6,284 bases of DNA from Syntrophomonadaceae bacterium (GCA_003561325.1 PWWY01000077.1:1-6284); one strand, 5' to 3'; counted from the first letter of the stretch, positions 1 through 5,690 are shown. Made by a program: numbers and translations. The notes: generated by a model not told the origin, from the sequence alone.

Positions 1-26
1 GCGTTATACTTCCCCAAAATGCTCAT
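1..26 (-). CDS. fabH: 5' end of next operon gene, possibly fabH (partial)
   Basis: An ATG on the minus strand at 24-26 overlaps the plsX stop in the classic ATGA arrangement and opens a frame (MSILGKYN) that runs off the left edge. Only eight codons are visible, so the product cannot be read from sequence. The guess of FabH (3-oxoacyl-ACP synthase III) rests on the common plsX-fabH gene order in Firmicutes. The only Shine-Dalgarno-like element, AAAGG, abuts this ATG directly, which is too close. It sits 9 bases before an in-frame TTG four codons in, so the real start could be that TTG (15-17) or lie outside the window. Confidence 0.3.
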
Positions 27-1033
27 CCTTTCAGCTTGCTCAGACGAAGCGTCTCTGCAATTTTTTCATTGGTCTTGTTGTTTACCGTGAGCATGGCCTG
101 CCTGAGGATTGCCTGGCTGATAGCTTTTCCCTGGGAGGAGCCGTGGCATTTAATGCAGACCCCTTTCACGCCGATCAACAAAGCCCCGCCGTGTTCTGAA
201 TCATCCAGTGACAGGCGAACCCGCTTGAAGACAGAAAGCAACAACGTAGACGCCAGGCGAGCCTTGAGGTCTTTTTTGATCTCTTCTTTCAGAAACGCAA
301 AGATATCCCTGGAAACCCCTTCGATGGTTTTTAACAAAACATTGCCAACGAAACCGTCACAGATCAGCACGTCGGCTTTATTCTGGAAGATTTCTTTCGC
401 TTCCACGTTTCCCACGAAATTATGAAGATGCTGGCCCAGGAGAGTGTGTGCTGCCTTCACCTGCTGGTTTCCTTTATTTTCTTCGCTTCCCACGTTCAAC
501 AGACCAACCCGGGGGTGCTTCTTTCCCAGCACTTGCGAAGCATAAATATCGCCCATGAGGGCATATTGAATCATGTGATCGGCCTTGGCATCCATGTTTG
601 CGCCCACATCCAGGACGACAATCCCGCCCCCCTGGAAAGTGGGAATTACCGTGAGCAGTGCCGGCCGTTTGATCCCCGGAATCCGACCTAGAAATAACAA
701 ACCCCCGGCCATTAATGCCCCCGTATTACCTGCGCTGACGACAGCATCTGCCTGTCCGCTGCGCACCAGCTGCATGGCGGCAACCATGGAGGCCTTTTTC
801 TTGCGTCGAATGGCCAGGCCAGGGTCTTCGTCATTGCCAATGGCTTCATCGGTATGCATGATCCGGATGCGAGATGAATTGATCTTCTGTCCAGCGCTTC
901 TGCGTATGGCTTCTTCCGCGCCTACGAGCAAGACTTCCAGCTCCGGAGATTTTTCGACAGCCATGATCACCCCTTTAACAATCTCGCCGGGGGCATGGTC
1001 CCCTCCCATGGCATCAACCGCTACGCGCAACAA
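23..1033 (-). CDS. plsX: Phosphate acyltransferase PlsX
   Basis: PlsX converts acyl-ACP and phosphate to acyl-phosphate, which PlsY uses to acylate glycerol-3-phosphate. It is a peripheral membrane enzyme that starts phospholipid synthesis. The 336-residue product matches the usual family length. Family blocks visible are DAMGGDHAP (residues 7-15), SAGNTGAL (100-107), LDVGAN (141-146), LLNVGSEENKGN (178-189), CDGFVGNVLLKT (225-236) and a C-terminal GVKGVCIKCHGSS (288-300). Three in-frame TTG codons compete as start. The outermost (1040-1042) touches the Shine-Dalgarno AAGGGAG (1043-1049) and is unlikely. TTG at 1031-1033 has 9-base spacing and gives MLRVAVDAMGGD. TTG at 1028-1030 would give MRVAVDAMGGD, the most typical family N-terminus. 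The gene lies 157 bases after rpmF, with no fapR between them. Confidence 0.96.
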   Translation of the reverse strand: MLRVAVDAMGGDHAPGEIVKGVIMAVEKSPELEVLLVGAEEAIRRSAGQKINSSRIRIMHTDEAIGNDEDPGLAIRRKKKASMVAAMQLVRSGQADAVVSAGNTGALMAGGLLFLGRIPGIKRPALLTVIPTFQGGGIVVLDVGANMDAKADHMIQYALMGDIYASQVLGKKHPRVGLLNVGSEENKGNQQVKAAHTLLGQHLHNFVGNVEAKEIFQNKADVLICDGFVGNVLLKTIEGVSRDIFAFLKEEIKKDLKARLASTLLLSVFKRVRLSLDDSEHGGALLIGVKGVCIKCHGSSQGKAISQAILRQAMLTVNNKTNEKIAETLRLSKLKG

Positions 1034-1042
1034 GCAATCCAA

Positions 1043-1049
1043 CTCCCTT
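1043..1049 (-). promoter_or_regulatory. plsX ribosome binding site that decides the TTG start
   Basis: AAGGGAG on the minus strand. It directly abuts the outermost TTG, lies 9 bases from the TTG at 1031-1033 and 12 bases from the TTG at 1028-1030. This favours 1033 as the first base of the gene. Confidence 0.6.
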
Positions 1050-1190
1050 AAAACCAGTCTAAACCATCCTGAAGGTCAAGCTTGCCCCGGAAACTATCCC
1101 TTGGTTTCCTTGATGCAAATTTCTGCACAAATAAAAGAATCCCCGGGTAACGTCATGAGAAAAGTTCAATCCATACCCAGGTACTTTATG

Positions 1191-1367
1191 CTACTTCTCT
1201 GAAACAATTTCCTTGTCTTTGTAGTACCCACAGCTGGGACATACCCTGTGCGCCAGCTTGGCTTCACGGCAGTGCGAGCATTTTACAAGTCCAGGCAGTG
1301 CCAGCTTCCAGTGTGCCCGGCGTTTATTTCTCCTGGTTTTCGATGTGCGTCTCTTGGGAACAGCCAT
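1191..1367 (-). CDS. rpmF: 50S ribosomal protein L32
   Basis: This 58-residue protein is bL32 of the large ribosomal subunit. The N-terminus [20 protein letters not shown] is a textbook L32 start, highly basic for rRNA contact. Cysteines at 30, 33, 43 and 46 form a CxxC...CxxC zinc ribbon, so this is the zinc-binding (C+) form. The frame stays open upstream to base 1445. However, the ATG at 1365-1367 has a strong GGAGGT (1375-1380) seven bases upstream and starts exactly at the conserved MAVPK. It follows yceD by 93 bases and precedes plsX, a standard bacterial order that couples ribosome supply and lipid synthesis in one transcript. Confidence 0.97.
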   Translation of the reverse strand: MAVPKRRTSKTRRNKRRAHWKLALPGLVKCSHCREAKLAHRVCPSCGYYKDKEIVSEK

Positions 1368-1374
1368 CTTAAAC

Positions 1375-1380
1375 ACCTCC
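1375..1380 (-). promoter_or_regulatory. rpmF ribosome binding site
   Basis: GGAGGT on the minus strand, 7 bases before the MAVPK start. It settles the short (58-residue) reading over the in-frame upstream extension. Confidence 0.8.
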
Positions 1381-1460
1381 TTAATCCAAGCCAACAGCGG
1401 TCTTGTGATCGGGTTTTCATTCTTACCCGGGCGACGCCGTTCCATGACATTTCTCGGGAC

Positions 1461-1997
1461 CTAAAGGTTATCCTTGTAGTGGTCCAGGGCAGACCATCTC
1501 GGATCGATGCGGCTCTGCTCACATGAGCAGTTTTCAAGGTTTCGATTCACCCCACAAACGCTGCAAAGCCCCTGACACGCATCCCGGCAGATCACTTTAA
1601 GGGGTTGGCTCATGTAGAACAGTTGGGTAAAGTAATCATCCAGTTCAAGCAGATCGCCCTTGAAAGCAAATCGCTCTCCATCACGCATCGCTTCCTCGGG
1701 GTCAGCCGGGTGCTGCGACCGTGTACCCTTTGAGAGGTGGACAAATTCGTCGTAAATCATTTCGCCGAGCTGCAGGGTCACGGGGGCCAGGCAGCGATGG
1801 CAAGAAACAAGAACTTCTGTTTTCCACATCCCTTTCAATAATACCCGGTTCTGCACATAGGCTGCTTTAACGTCAACATGAAGCTGCACGCACTGGGGTT
1901 GGTAGATATCTTGTCGGATAGAGGAAAGCTCGACGGTTCCAGAGTATGATAAAAAGTCTCCATCTCCTTTTTTAAGCTCGGGAACATAGAGCCTCAT
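1461..1997 (-). CDS. yceD: DUF177 family protein (YceD/YlbN)
   Basis: A 178-residue member of the YceD family, which is almost always encoded directly upstream of rpmF. Its molecular role is not settled; a link to large-subunit rRNA or ribosome assembly has been reported for relatives. Diagnostic features are a CxxC pair at Cys66/Cys69 and the family C-terminal signature: C137, C141, a QGLCSVCG block with C145 and C148, then NLENCSC with C157 and C159, and a closing DPRWSAL. The regular cysteine pairs suggest metal binding (inference). The ATG at 1995-1997 is preceded by a GAGGAGGG element (core at 2005-2009) at about 7 bases, and the promoter starts transcription roughly 20 bases upstream, so the start is firm. 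It is the first gene of the yceD-rpmF-plsX operon. Confidence 0.93.
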   Translation of the reverse strand: MRLYVPELKKGDGDFLSYSGTVELSSIRQDIYQPQCVQLHVDVKAAYVQNRVLLKGMWKTEVLVSCHRCLAPVTLQLGEMIYDEFVHLSKGTRSQHPADPEEAMRDGERFAFKGDLLELDDYFTQLFYMSQPLKVICRDACQGLCSVCGVNRNLENCSCEQSRIDPRWSALDHYKDNL

Positions 1998-2024
1998 TGC
2001 TATCCCTCCTCAAAACTAAACTTA

Positions 2025-2053
2025 ATTATAATGAGATTTATGGGTATTGTCAA
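2025..2053 (-). promoter_or_regulatory. Consensus housekeeping promoter of the yceD-rpmF-plsX operon
   Basis: On the minus strand a perfect -35 TTGACA (2048-2053) is separated by exactly 17 bases from a perfect -10 TATAAT (2025-2030). The expected transcription start is near 2018, leaving about 20 untranslated bases with the yceD ribosome binding site. Full consensus in both boxes predicts strong sigma-A transcription, as suits a ribosomal protein operon. Confidence 0.87.
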
Positions 2054-2062
2054 CACTATGCC

Positions 2063-2082
2063 GCCCCTCAATCGGCCCCTCA
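2063..2082. repeat. Tandem TGAGGGGC direct repeat upstream of the operon promoter
   Basis: The 8-mer GCCCCTCA (TGAGGGGC on the minus strand) occurs at 2063-2070 and 2075-2082, with a 12-base period. A degenerate third copy (CACCCTCA, 2101-2108) overlaps the stop of the upstream gene. The pair begins 10 bases upstream of the -35 box of the yceD promoter, where an activator could bind. No known regulator is recognised. Confidence 0.35.
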
Positions 2083-2105
2083 TTCTCTACCATCTTCCCG
2101 CACCC

Positions 2106-2507
2106 TCAATAGGTCACGGCATCGACATCCTCCACCCTGGTGTCGGAAAAGCCCACCACAATCCGGTTGGGAACGCAGACAATGCTCTGGTAGCCACGGT
2201 TAATCCAGCCCGTGTGGGAGCAAATCCCCCGGGGACACAATTCATCGTCGATGGGCAGCATGCGCACCTTACCATCTTTAATTTCCACCACGGCCTCGTA
2301 TTCATTGCCCGGCCCGAAGGCGATGGGGATCTCCTGTGCGGTGATCTCGTTAAAGGAAACCTCCATCACCAACTCATTATCTACGTGAATGGTGATATAC
2401 CGCTGTTCCATCCCCGTATCGAAGGTGAAGTTGACGTAAAACCCAAGCAGGCTGAGGGCTAAGACCATGGCGATAAAGATCTTATCATATAGGGTCAGCA
2501 GTTTCAC
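2106..2507 (-). CDS. NusG domain II-containing small membrane-anchored protein
   Basis: A 133-residue protein of the NusG_II (DUF1312) family, function unknown. Residues about 9-28 form one hydrophobic segment after a short KLLTLYDK head, predicting an N-terminal membrane anchor with the rest outside the cytoplasm. The family signature is clear: DDELCPRGICSHTGWI (residues 87-102) and QSIVCVPNRIVV (107-118), with cysteines at 91, 96 and 111. Despite its name it is not the transcription factor NusG; only the domain II fold is shared. The start is GTG (2505-2507) with GAGGAG eight bases upstream. Relatives often lie near quinone or prenyl-synthesis, FMN-binding or redox genes, but none is visible here. 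It stands 108 bases upstream of yceD, probably as a separate unit with its own promoter. Confidence 0.9.
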   Translation of the reverse strand: MKLLTLYDKIFIAMVLALSLLGFYVNFTFDTGMEQRYITIHVDNELVMEVSFNEITAQEIPIAFGPGNEYEAVVEIKDGKVRMLPIDDELCPRGICSHTGWINRGYQSIVCVPNRIVVGFSDTRVEDVDAVTY

Positions 2508-2739
2508 CGTGTAAACTCCTCGTTTGCAGCTGGATTGGTCTGCAGCTCACAAAAATATTACTGCGTTTCTTTATTATAAAGCAGCGCACTGCGGAACACA
2601 ACCGGCGCGGGCAGCTGTTTTCTCCTACTAATAGGCTCAAGCTCTTGCTGCTGCAGGCAGGACTTTTTCTTCTACTGAACGAATGATCTTCATCAGGAAC
2701 CTCAACCTCCTCCCGGGGGGACTTGATCTCGCCAAACAT
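2485..2739 (-). CDS. Possible small hypothetical protein, 84 residues
   Basis: An ATG at 2737-2739 has one of the best ribosome binding sites in the window (AAGGAGG, 2746-2752, spacing 6). It opens a frame starting MFGEIKSPREEVEVPDEDHS, a plausible charged N-terminus. After about residue 20 the composition becomes rich in Ser, Arg and Cys with no recognisable fold. The 3' part overlaps a likely promoter (2573-2601) and the first 23 bases of the NusG-II gene. The real product may therefore be shorter, frameshifted or absent. A second frame inside it (ATG 2691-2693, stop 2637-2639) encodes an 18-residue peptide starting MKIIRSVEEKVLPAAARA. I do not recognise either. Confidence 0.33.
   Translation of the reverse strand: MFGEIKSPREEVEVPDEDHSFSRRKSPACSSKSLSLLVGENSCPRRLCSAVRCFIIKKRSNIFVSCRPIQLQTRSLHGETADPI
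2573..2601 (-). promoter_or_regulatory. Probable promoter of the NusG-domain-II gene
   Basis: A perfect -10 TATAAT (2573-2578, minus strand) lies 17 bases from TTGTGT (2596-2601), a weak -35 matching TTGACA at three positions. Transcription would start near 2566, giving about 59 untranslated bases before the GTG start. Confidence 0.5.
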
Positions 2740-2784
2740 AAGGTTCCTCCTTGTATACACGAAAATCGTCACCCTGTGAATCCC

Positions 2785-2802
2785 TGGAGTAATTTTACTC
2801 CA
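2785..2802. promoter_or_regulatory. 18-bp palindrome, candidate operator
   Basis: TGGAGTAA-TT-TTACTCCA: two perfect 8-base arms around two bases, A/T-rich in the middle, the typical shape of a dimeric repressor site. It lies 32 bases before the AAGGAGG of the small ORF. It is 4 bases upstream of a possible promoter TTCACA-17-TATACA (2775-2780 and 2752-2757, minus strand). I do not recognise the regulator. A short, loop-poor hairpin with no U-tract makes a terminator unlikely. Confidence 0.45.
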
Positions 2803-2825
2803 ACTTGCCGGGGATTGCCGGAACC

Positions 2826-2848
2826 CGCGGTGTAATACCGGGACCGCG
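2826..2848. repeat. GC-rich inverted repeat after the DMT transporter gene
   Basis: CGCGGT (2826-2831) and ACCGCG (2843-2848) are perfect 6-base arms around 11 bases, starting 12 bases past the transporter stop. It could stall RNA polymerase or protect a 3' end. The minus-strand sequence after it has no run of T, so it is not a standard intrinsic terminator. Confidence 0.35.
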
Positions 2849-2860
2849 TGGAAGCGGTTT

Positions 2861-3736
2861 TCATCTGCTGATCAGCAAGATCCCGCACAGGACCAGGAAG
2901 ACCCCCAGGTACTGGTCCACGTGGAGTACTTCTCCAAAAACGAGAAAGGCAAAGACGATGGCGGCAACAGGCTCAAGGGCGACGGCAATGCTGGCTTTTC
3001 CGGCTTCCAGGTGGGATAAAGCCAGGATATAAAGGGTATATGCCAGGAACGTGGCAACCAAAACCAGCCCGGCCAGGGCAAAAACCGAAACAAGGGAAAA
3101 ATCATGGGAAAACAATCGCCAGGGGGGATGAAAGAGCGCGAAGAAGAAGGAACCGAAAAGAAACATGTAGAACATTTTTGTTAACTGTGCCGCCTTGACC
3201 AGGGGGGTTTTCCCGAAGACACTGAGCAGGCCAAAGGTAAACCCCGCCCCCAGCCCCAGCAGCACACCGGTAGAATTGATCCTCAACAGGGCCACCTGGT
3301 ACGCTTGCACAACTAAAATGTTGCCGGAAAGAAGCAGACCAATGGAGATTAACTTCAGCCGGGTGATGGGTTCCCCCAGGATCACGGAAGAAAGCAAAAC
3401 GACGAACAGGGGGGACGTATAGAGCAGAACAACCGCAACAGAGATCCCGACCTGCTGCACCGCCTGCAGGTAAAAATAATTGAAGAGGGTCACGCCGATG
3501 AAGCTGAAGATGGCCAGCAAAACCAGCTCTCTCATGGGGATGACCAGCCGGGAAATCCTTGCCGGGAGAAAAAGAACCAGGAAAGCCAGGGTCGCGCAGA
3601 AGATGCGGGCCGAGGCGACCGACAGGGGATCAAAGCCCTGCTGGAACAGCATCGTACTGAACAGGCCCGTTGTTCCCCAGCAAATCCCCGCCCCCATGGC
3701 CATGAACAAGCCTTTTCGAAAATTCCTTTGTTCCAT
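2861..3736 (-). CDS. DMT superfamily (EamA) transporter
   Basis: A 291-residue, very hydrophobic inner-membrane protein with the size and two-repeat layout of EamA-domain drug/metabolite transporters, about ten membrane segments. Family marks are CWGTTGLFS near residues 19-27, LLYTSPLFVVLLSSVILGEP closing the first repeat, and LEAGKASIAVALEPVAA with FGE and a terminal LVLCGILLISR closing the second. Members export or import small metabolites such as amino acids, and substrate cannot be read from sequence. The start is uncertain by one codon: TTG (3737-3739) directly followed by ATG (3734-3736), with an AGGAGGAG element at 3747-3754. TTG has the better spacing (7 versus 10 bases); ATG is given as the usual codon. 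It is transcribed divergently from the ligase gene. Confidence 0.92.
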   Translation of the reverse strand: MEQRNFRKGLFMAMGAGICWGTTGLFSTMLFQQGFDPLSVASARIFCATLAFLVLFLPARISRLVIPMRELVLLAIFSFIGVTLFNYFYLQAVQQVGISVAVVLLYTSPLFVVLLSSVILGEPITRLKLISIGLLLSGNILVVQAYQVALLRINSTGVLLGLGAGFTFGLLSVFGKTPLVKAAQLTKMFYMFLFGSFFFALFHPPWRLFSHDFSLVSVFALAGLVLVATFLAYTLYILALSHLEAGKASIAVALEPVAAIVFAFLVFGEVLHVDQYLGVFLVLCGILLISR

Positions 3737-3788
3737 CAAGATGGGTCTCCTCCTGGTAGTTACCGCGGGCTGAAAAGGTTGCCGCTCT

Positions 3789-3818
3789 ATTGTAGTGCAA
3801 ATGCTGAGTGAAAATCAA
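3789..3818 (-). promoter_or_regulatory. Probable promoter of the DMT transporter gene
   Basis: On the minus strand TTGATT (3813-3818) is followed after 18 bases by TACAAT (3789-3794), matching consensus at 4 and 5 of 6 positions. The start near 3782 leaves about 45 untranslated bases before the transporter. Its -35 is 22 bases from the -35 of the divergent ligase promoter. Confidence 0.55.
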
Positions 3819-3840
3819 GCAGTAACGGCAATAAATTGTA

Positions 3841-3869
3841 TTGAATATTTGGACTAATTCCATTACAAT
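3841..3869 (+). promoter_or_regulatory. Probable promoter of the acyl-CoA ligase-like gene
   Basis: TTGAAT (3841-3846), a 17-base spacer and TACAAT (3864-3869) match the sigma-A consensus at 4 and 5 of 6 positions. Transcription would start near 3876, about 20 bases before the ribosome binding site. The in-frame TTG at 3841 is therefore part of the -35 box and not a start codon. Confidence 0.6.
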
Positions 3870-3896
3870 AGCTTTAAGCCTATTTAAACACCCCAC

Positions 3897-3904
3897 AAAG
3901 GAGG
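3897..3904 (+). promoter_or_regulatory. Ribosome binding site deciding the ligase TTG start
   Basis: AAAGGAGG, a near-perfect anti-16S match, sits 8 bases before TTG 3913-3915. The ATG at 3905 directly after it is too close and out of frame. Confidence 0.8.
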
Positions 3905-3912
3905 ATGTTCTC

Positions 3913-5496
3913 TTGGAAACCACACTTCTTCACCATTGCCTGGAAAAAGCAGCAGACCTTTATCCTGAAAAAGAAGCCTTAACGACTGAATCAGCGCGCG
4001 TCACGTATGCAGAGTTTTTGCAAAAAGCAAAAAAACTGGCCCAGGCCTTTCTTGAACTCGGCGTGGAGAAAGGAGACCGGGTTGCTGTATTAATGCCAAC
4101 CTCGATCGAATATATTTACACCTACATGGCCGCATCCATGGTTGGCGCCATCCTGGTTGGAATAAATCCCAATTACAAGGGCCCGGAAATCGCTTATATT
4201 TTAAACAATTCGATGCCCCGCGTCTTGATTATGAAAGATAAACACCGCGATGTTGATCTGCAAAAGGTCATCCGAGAGCATATTTTCCCGGGGGTTATTC
4301 CCTACATCGTGATCCAAAACACCCAGCAGAAGAAAAAATTTCTGATCCGCAGGGCCGTTGCCTTTGAAACACTGATGGACATGGAAAGCCAGTTCGATGA
4401 GCAGGCCCTGTCAGAGCGAGGAGAGACCATCACTCCCCATGATGGTGTGCTGGTCATCTATACGGCGGGGATCATGGGCAAACCCAAAGGTGTGGTTTTA
4501 ACGCATACAAACATCCTTACTACCACCCTGGCCCAGGCGCAGTACTGGGAAATTGTGCCCGAAGACCGCATTCTCCTGCATCTGCCCATGAGCCACATCG
4601 GGGGAGCCGTTGAACTTTTTATTACCGGGCTCACGGCAGGGGCAACCCAGGATGTAATGAGCCACTTCAATCCCCTGGACGCCTTGAAACGCATCAAAAA
4701 CGAAAAGATCACGGTCCTGGGTCAGGTTCCCACCATGTACGTGATGATGTTTAACGCACCCGGGTTTGAACATTACGATCTGACCAGCCTCCGCATGCTT
4801 GCCGTGGCTGGTGCGCCGTCCACCCGGGAAATCATCGAAAAAATGTCCCAGGTCATTGACGGTCCGATCAGAACCGGTTACGGCCTTTCCGAAACAGCCG
4901 GATTTGTTACCCACAGTTTAACCGCGGATCCCCCACAGAAGCTCTATGAAACCGTGGGAAAGCCGGTTCCTGCGTTCCAGTTTAGGATCGTGGACGAGGA
5001 ACGAAAGGAGCTGCCGGGTGGCGAAACCGGCGAAGTCGCCATCAAGGGTGACTGCGTATTCAAGGAATACTTTGAACAGCCCGTGGAAACAGAAAAGAGC
5101 ATCGACCCGGAGGGCTGGTTCTATACCGGGGACATGGGATTTTTTGATCAAGACGGTTACCTGGTGCTGCGGGGCCGCAAAAAGGATATGATGATCACCG
5201 GTGGGTTTACGGTTTTTCCCCAGGAGATCGAGGACAAGTTAAATCGGCATCCCCAGATTCAAATGGCCGCGGTTTGCGGCGTTCCGGACCCGGTTCTTGG
5301 CGAAATCGGCCGGGCCTTCGTCGTGCCGCAGCCGGGCAAGATCTTCAAGCAGTCGGAAATTATTGACTACCTGGGCCAGTACCTGGCGGATTTTAAGATT
5401 CCCCGGCAATTTTCCTTTCGGGATTCTTTGCCGCTCACGCCCACGGGAGAAGTGGAAAAGCGGATCCTGCAGGAGGAAATCGCCAACCAGGGTTAA
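3913..5496 (+). CDS. AMP-forming acyl-CoA synthetase family protein with altered A3 and A10 motifs
   Basis: A 527-residue member of the ANL (acyl-CoA synthetase/AMP-dependent ligase) superfamily, full length. Normal members make acyl-AMP from ATP and a carboxylate, then the CoA thioester. Seen in order: N-terminal substrate-domain start (LEKAADLYPEKEAL, from residue 10), NPNYKGPEIAYIL (85-97), A3 phosphate loop at 183-194, VPTMY (272-276), A5 YGLSET (323-328), A7 GWFYTGD (401-407, Asp407 for ribose), A8 RGRKKDMM (420-427) with hinge, and A10 at 506-519. Two key sites deviate. A3 reads YTAGIMGKPKGV where YTSGTTGxPKG is usual. A10 reads TPTGEVEKRIL with Glu513 (bases 5449-5451) in place of the catalytic lysine. 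Adenylation may therefore be impaired while the AMP and CoA sites look kept. The start is TTG, chosen by its AAAGGAGG. The carboxylate substrate is unknown; a TRAP binding protein follows downstream. Confidence 0.93.
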   Translation: METTLLHHCLEKAADLYPEKEALTTESARVTYAEFLQKAKKLAQAFLELGVEKGDRVAVLMPTSIEYIYTYMAASMVGAILVGINPNYKGPEIAYILNNSMPRVLIMKDKHRDVDLQKVIREHIFPGVIPYIVIQNTQQKKKFLIRRAVAFETLMDMESQFDEQALSERGETITPHDGVLVIYTAGIMGKPKGVVLTHTNILTTTLAQAQYWEIVPEDRILLHLPMSHIGGAVELFITGLTAGATQDVMSHFNPLDALKRIKNEKITVLGQVPTMYVMMFNAPGFEHYDLTSLRMLAVAGAPSTREIIEKMSQVIDGPIRTGYGLSETAGFVTHSLTADPPQKLYETVGKPVPAFQFRIVDEERKELPGGETGEVAIKGDCVFKEYFEQPVETEKSIDPEGWFYTGDMGFFDQDGYLVLRGRKKDMMITGGFTVFPQEIEDKLNRHPQIQMAAVCGVPDPVLGEIGRAFVVPQPGKIFKQSEIIDYLGQYLADFKIPRQFSFRDSLPLTPTGEVEKRILQEEIANQG

Positions 5497-5569
5497 AAAC
5501 TGCCAGGGGGTTCATATATTTAAATTTTCAGATAGAAGGATTATTTGCCTGCGTAAAGAATTCATTAAA

Positions 5570-5650
5570 ACGGTAGCACGGCAAGAACGCAGCAGGGCTT
5601 TGATCATAAACCTCATTTATCCGCCATAGTAGAATGGTAACACGGTAGCA
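5570..5650 (+). repeat. Direct repeat ACGGTAGCA in the dctP leader
   Basis: The 9-mer occurs at 5570-5578 and 5642-5650, 72 bases apart, both near a further CACGG. It could be two halves of an RNA structure, two protein sites or chance. Confidence 0.3.
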
Positions 5651-5690
5651 TAATCAGTAGATTCTTGCTGATGCCTTGATCTTCTTACCG

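Larger units (their letters stand above)
2508..2860. other. 353-base stretch without a certain gene
   Basis: This gap lies between the NusG-II protein and the DMT transporter. From left to right on the plus strand it holds: a short untranslated leader with AGCTGCA repeated; a promoter for the NusG-II gene (2573-2601); the doubtful 84-residue ORF; a strong ribosome binding site (2746-2752); the TGGAGTAA palindrome (2785-2802); two TTGCCGG copies ten bases apart (2805-2811, 2815-2821); and a GC-rich inverted repeat (2826-2848). No RNA gene or intrinsic terminator with a U-tract on the minus strand was seen. Confidence 0.6.

Noticed and set aside
1089..1109. Hairpin GGAAAC/GTTTCC between rpmF and plsX as a terminator
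   Set aside because: The stem is only 6 bases with a 9-base loop and no T-run on the minus strand, and it would cut an operon that is normally co-transcribed.
585..1202. 205-codon plus-strand open frame opposite plsX
   Set aside because: It is antisense to a clear plsX, has low-complexity composition and no convincing ribosome binding site or family resemblance.
1368..1445. N-terminal extension of rpmF to an upstream ATG
   Set aside because: L32 begins at the conserved MAVPK, which has its own strong ribosome binding site; the extension is not family-like.
2752..2780. Promoter TTCACA-17-TATACA on the minus strand for the small ORF
   Set aside because: Its start point would fall at about 2745 and cut the strong ribosome binding site out of the transcript, so it is kept only as a remark.
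3841..3912. 24-residue N-terminal extension of the ligase from TTG 3841
   Set aside because: That TTG lies in the -35 box, upstream of the likely transcription start, and the AAAGGAGG points to TTG 3913.
4498..4914. 138-codon minus-strand open frame opposite the ligase
   Set aside because: It is a shadow of the conserved ligase coding sequence with no promoter or family features.
5629..5646. TAGAATGGTAACACGG resembles a T-box core (TGGNACCGCG, 8 of 10 positions) before a terminator
   Set aside because: The leader upstream is too short for a normal T-box stem I with specifier loop, no such elements are seen, and the bulge pairing does not fit the standard antiterminator.
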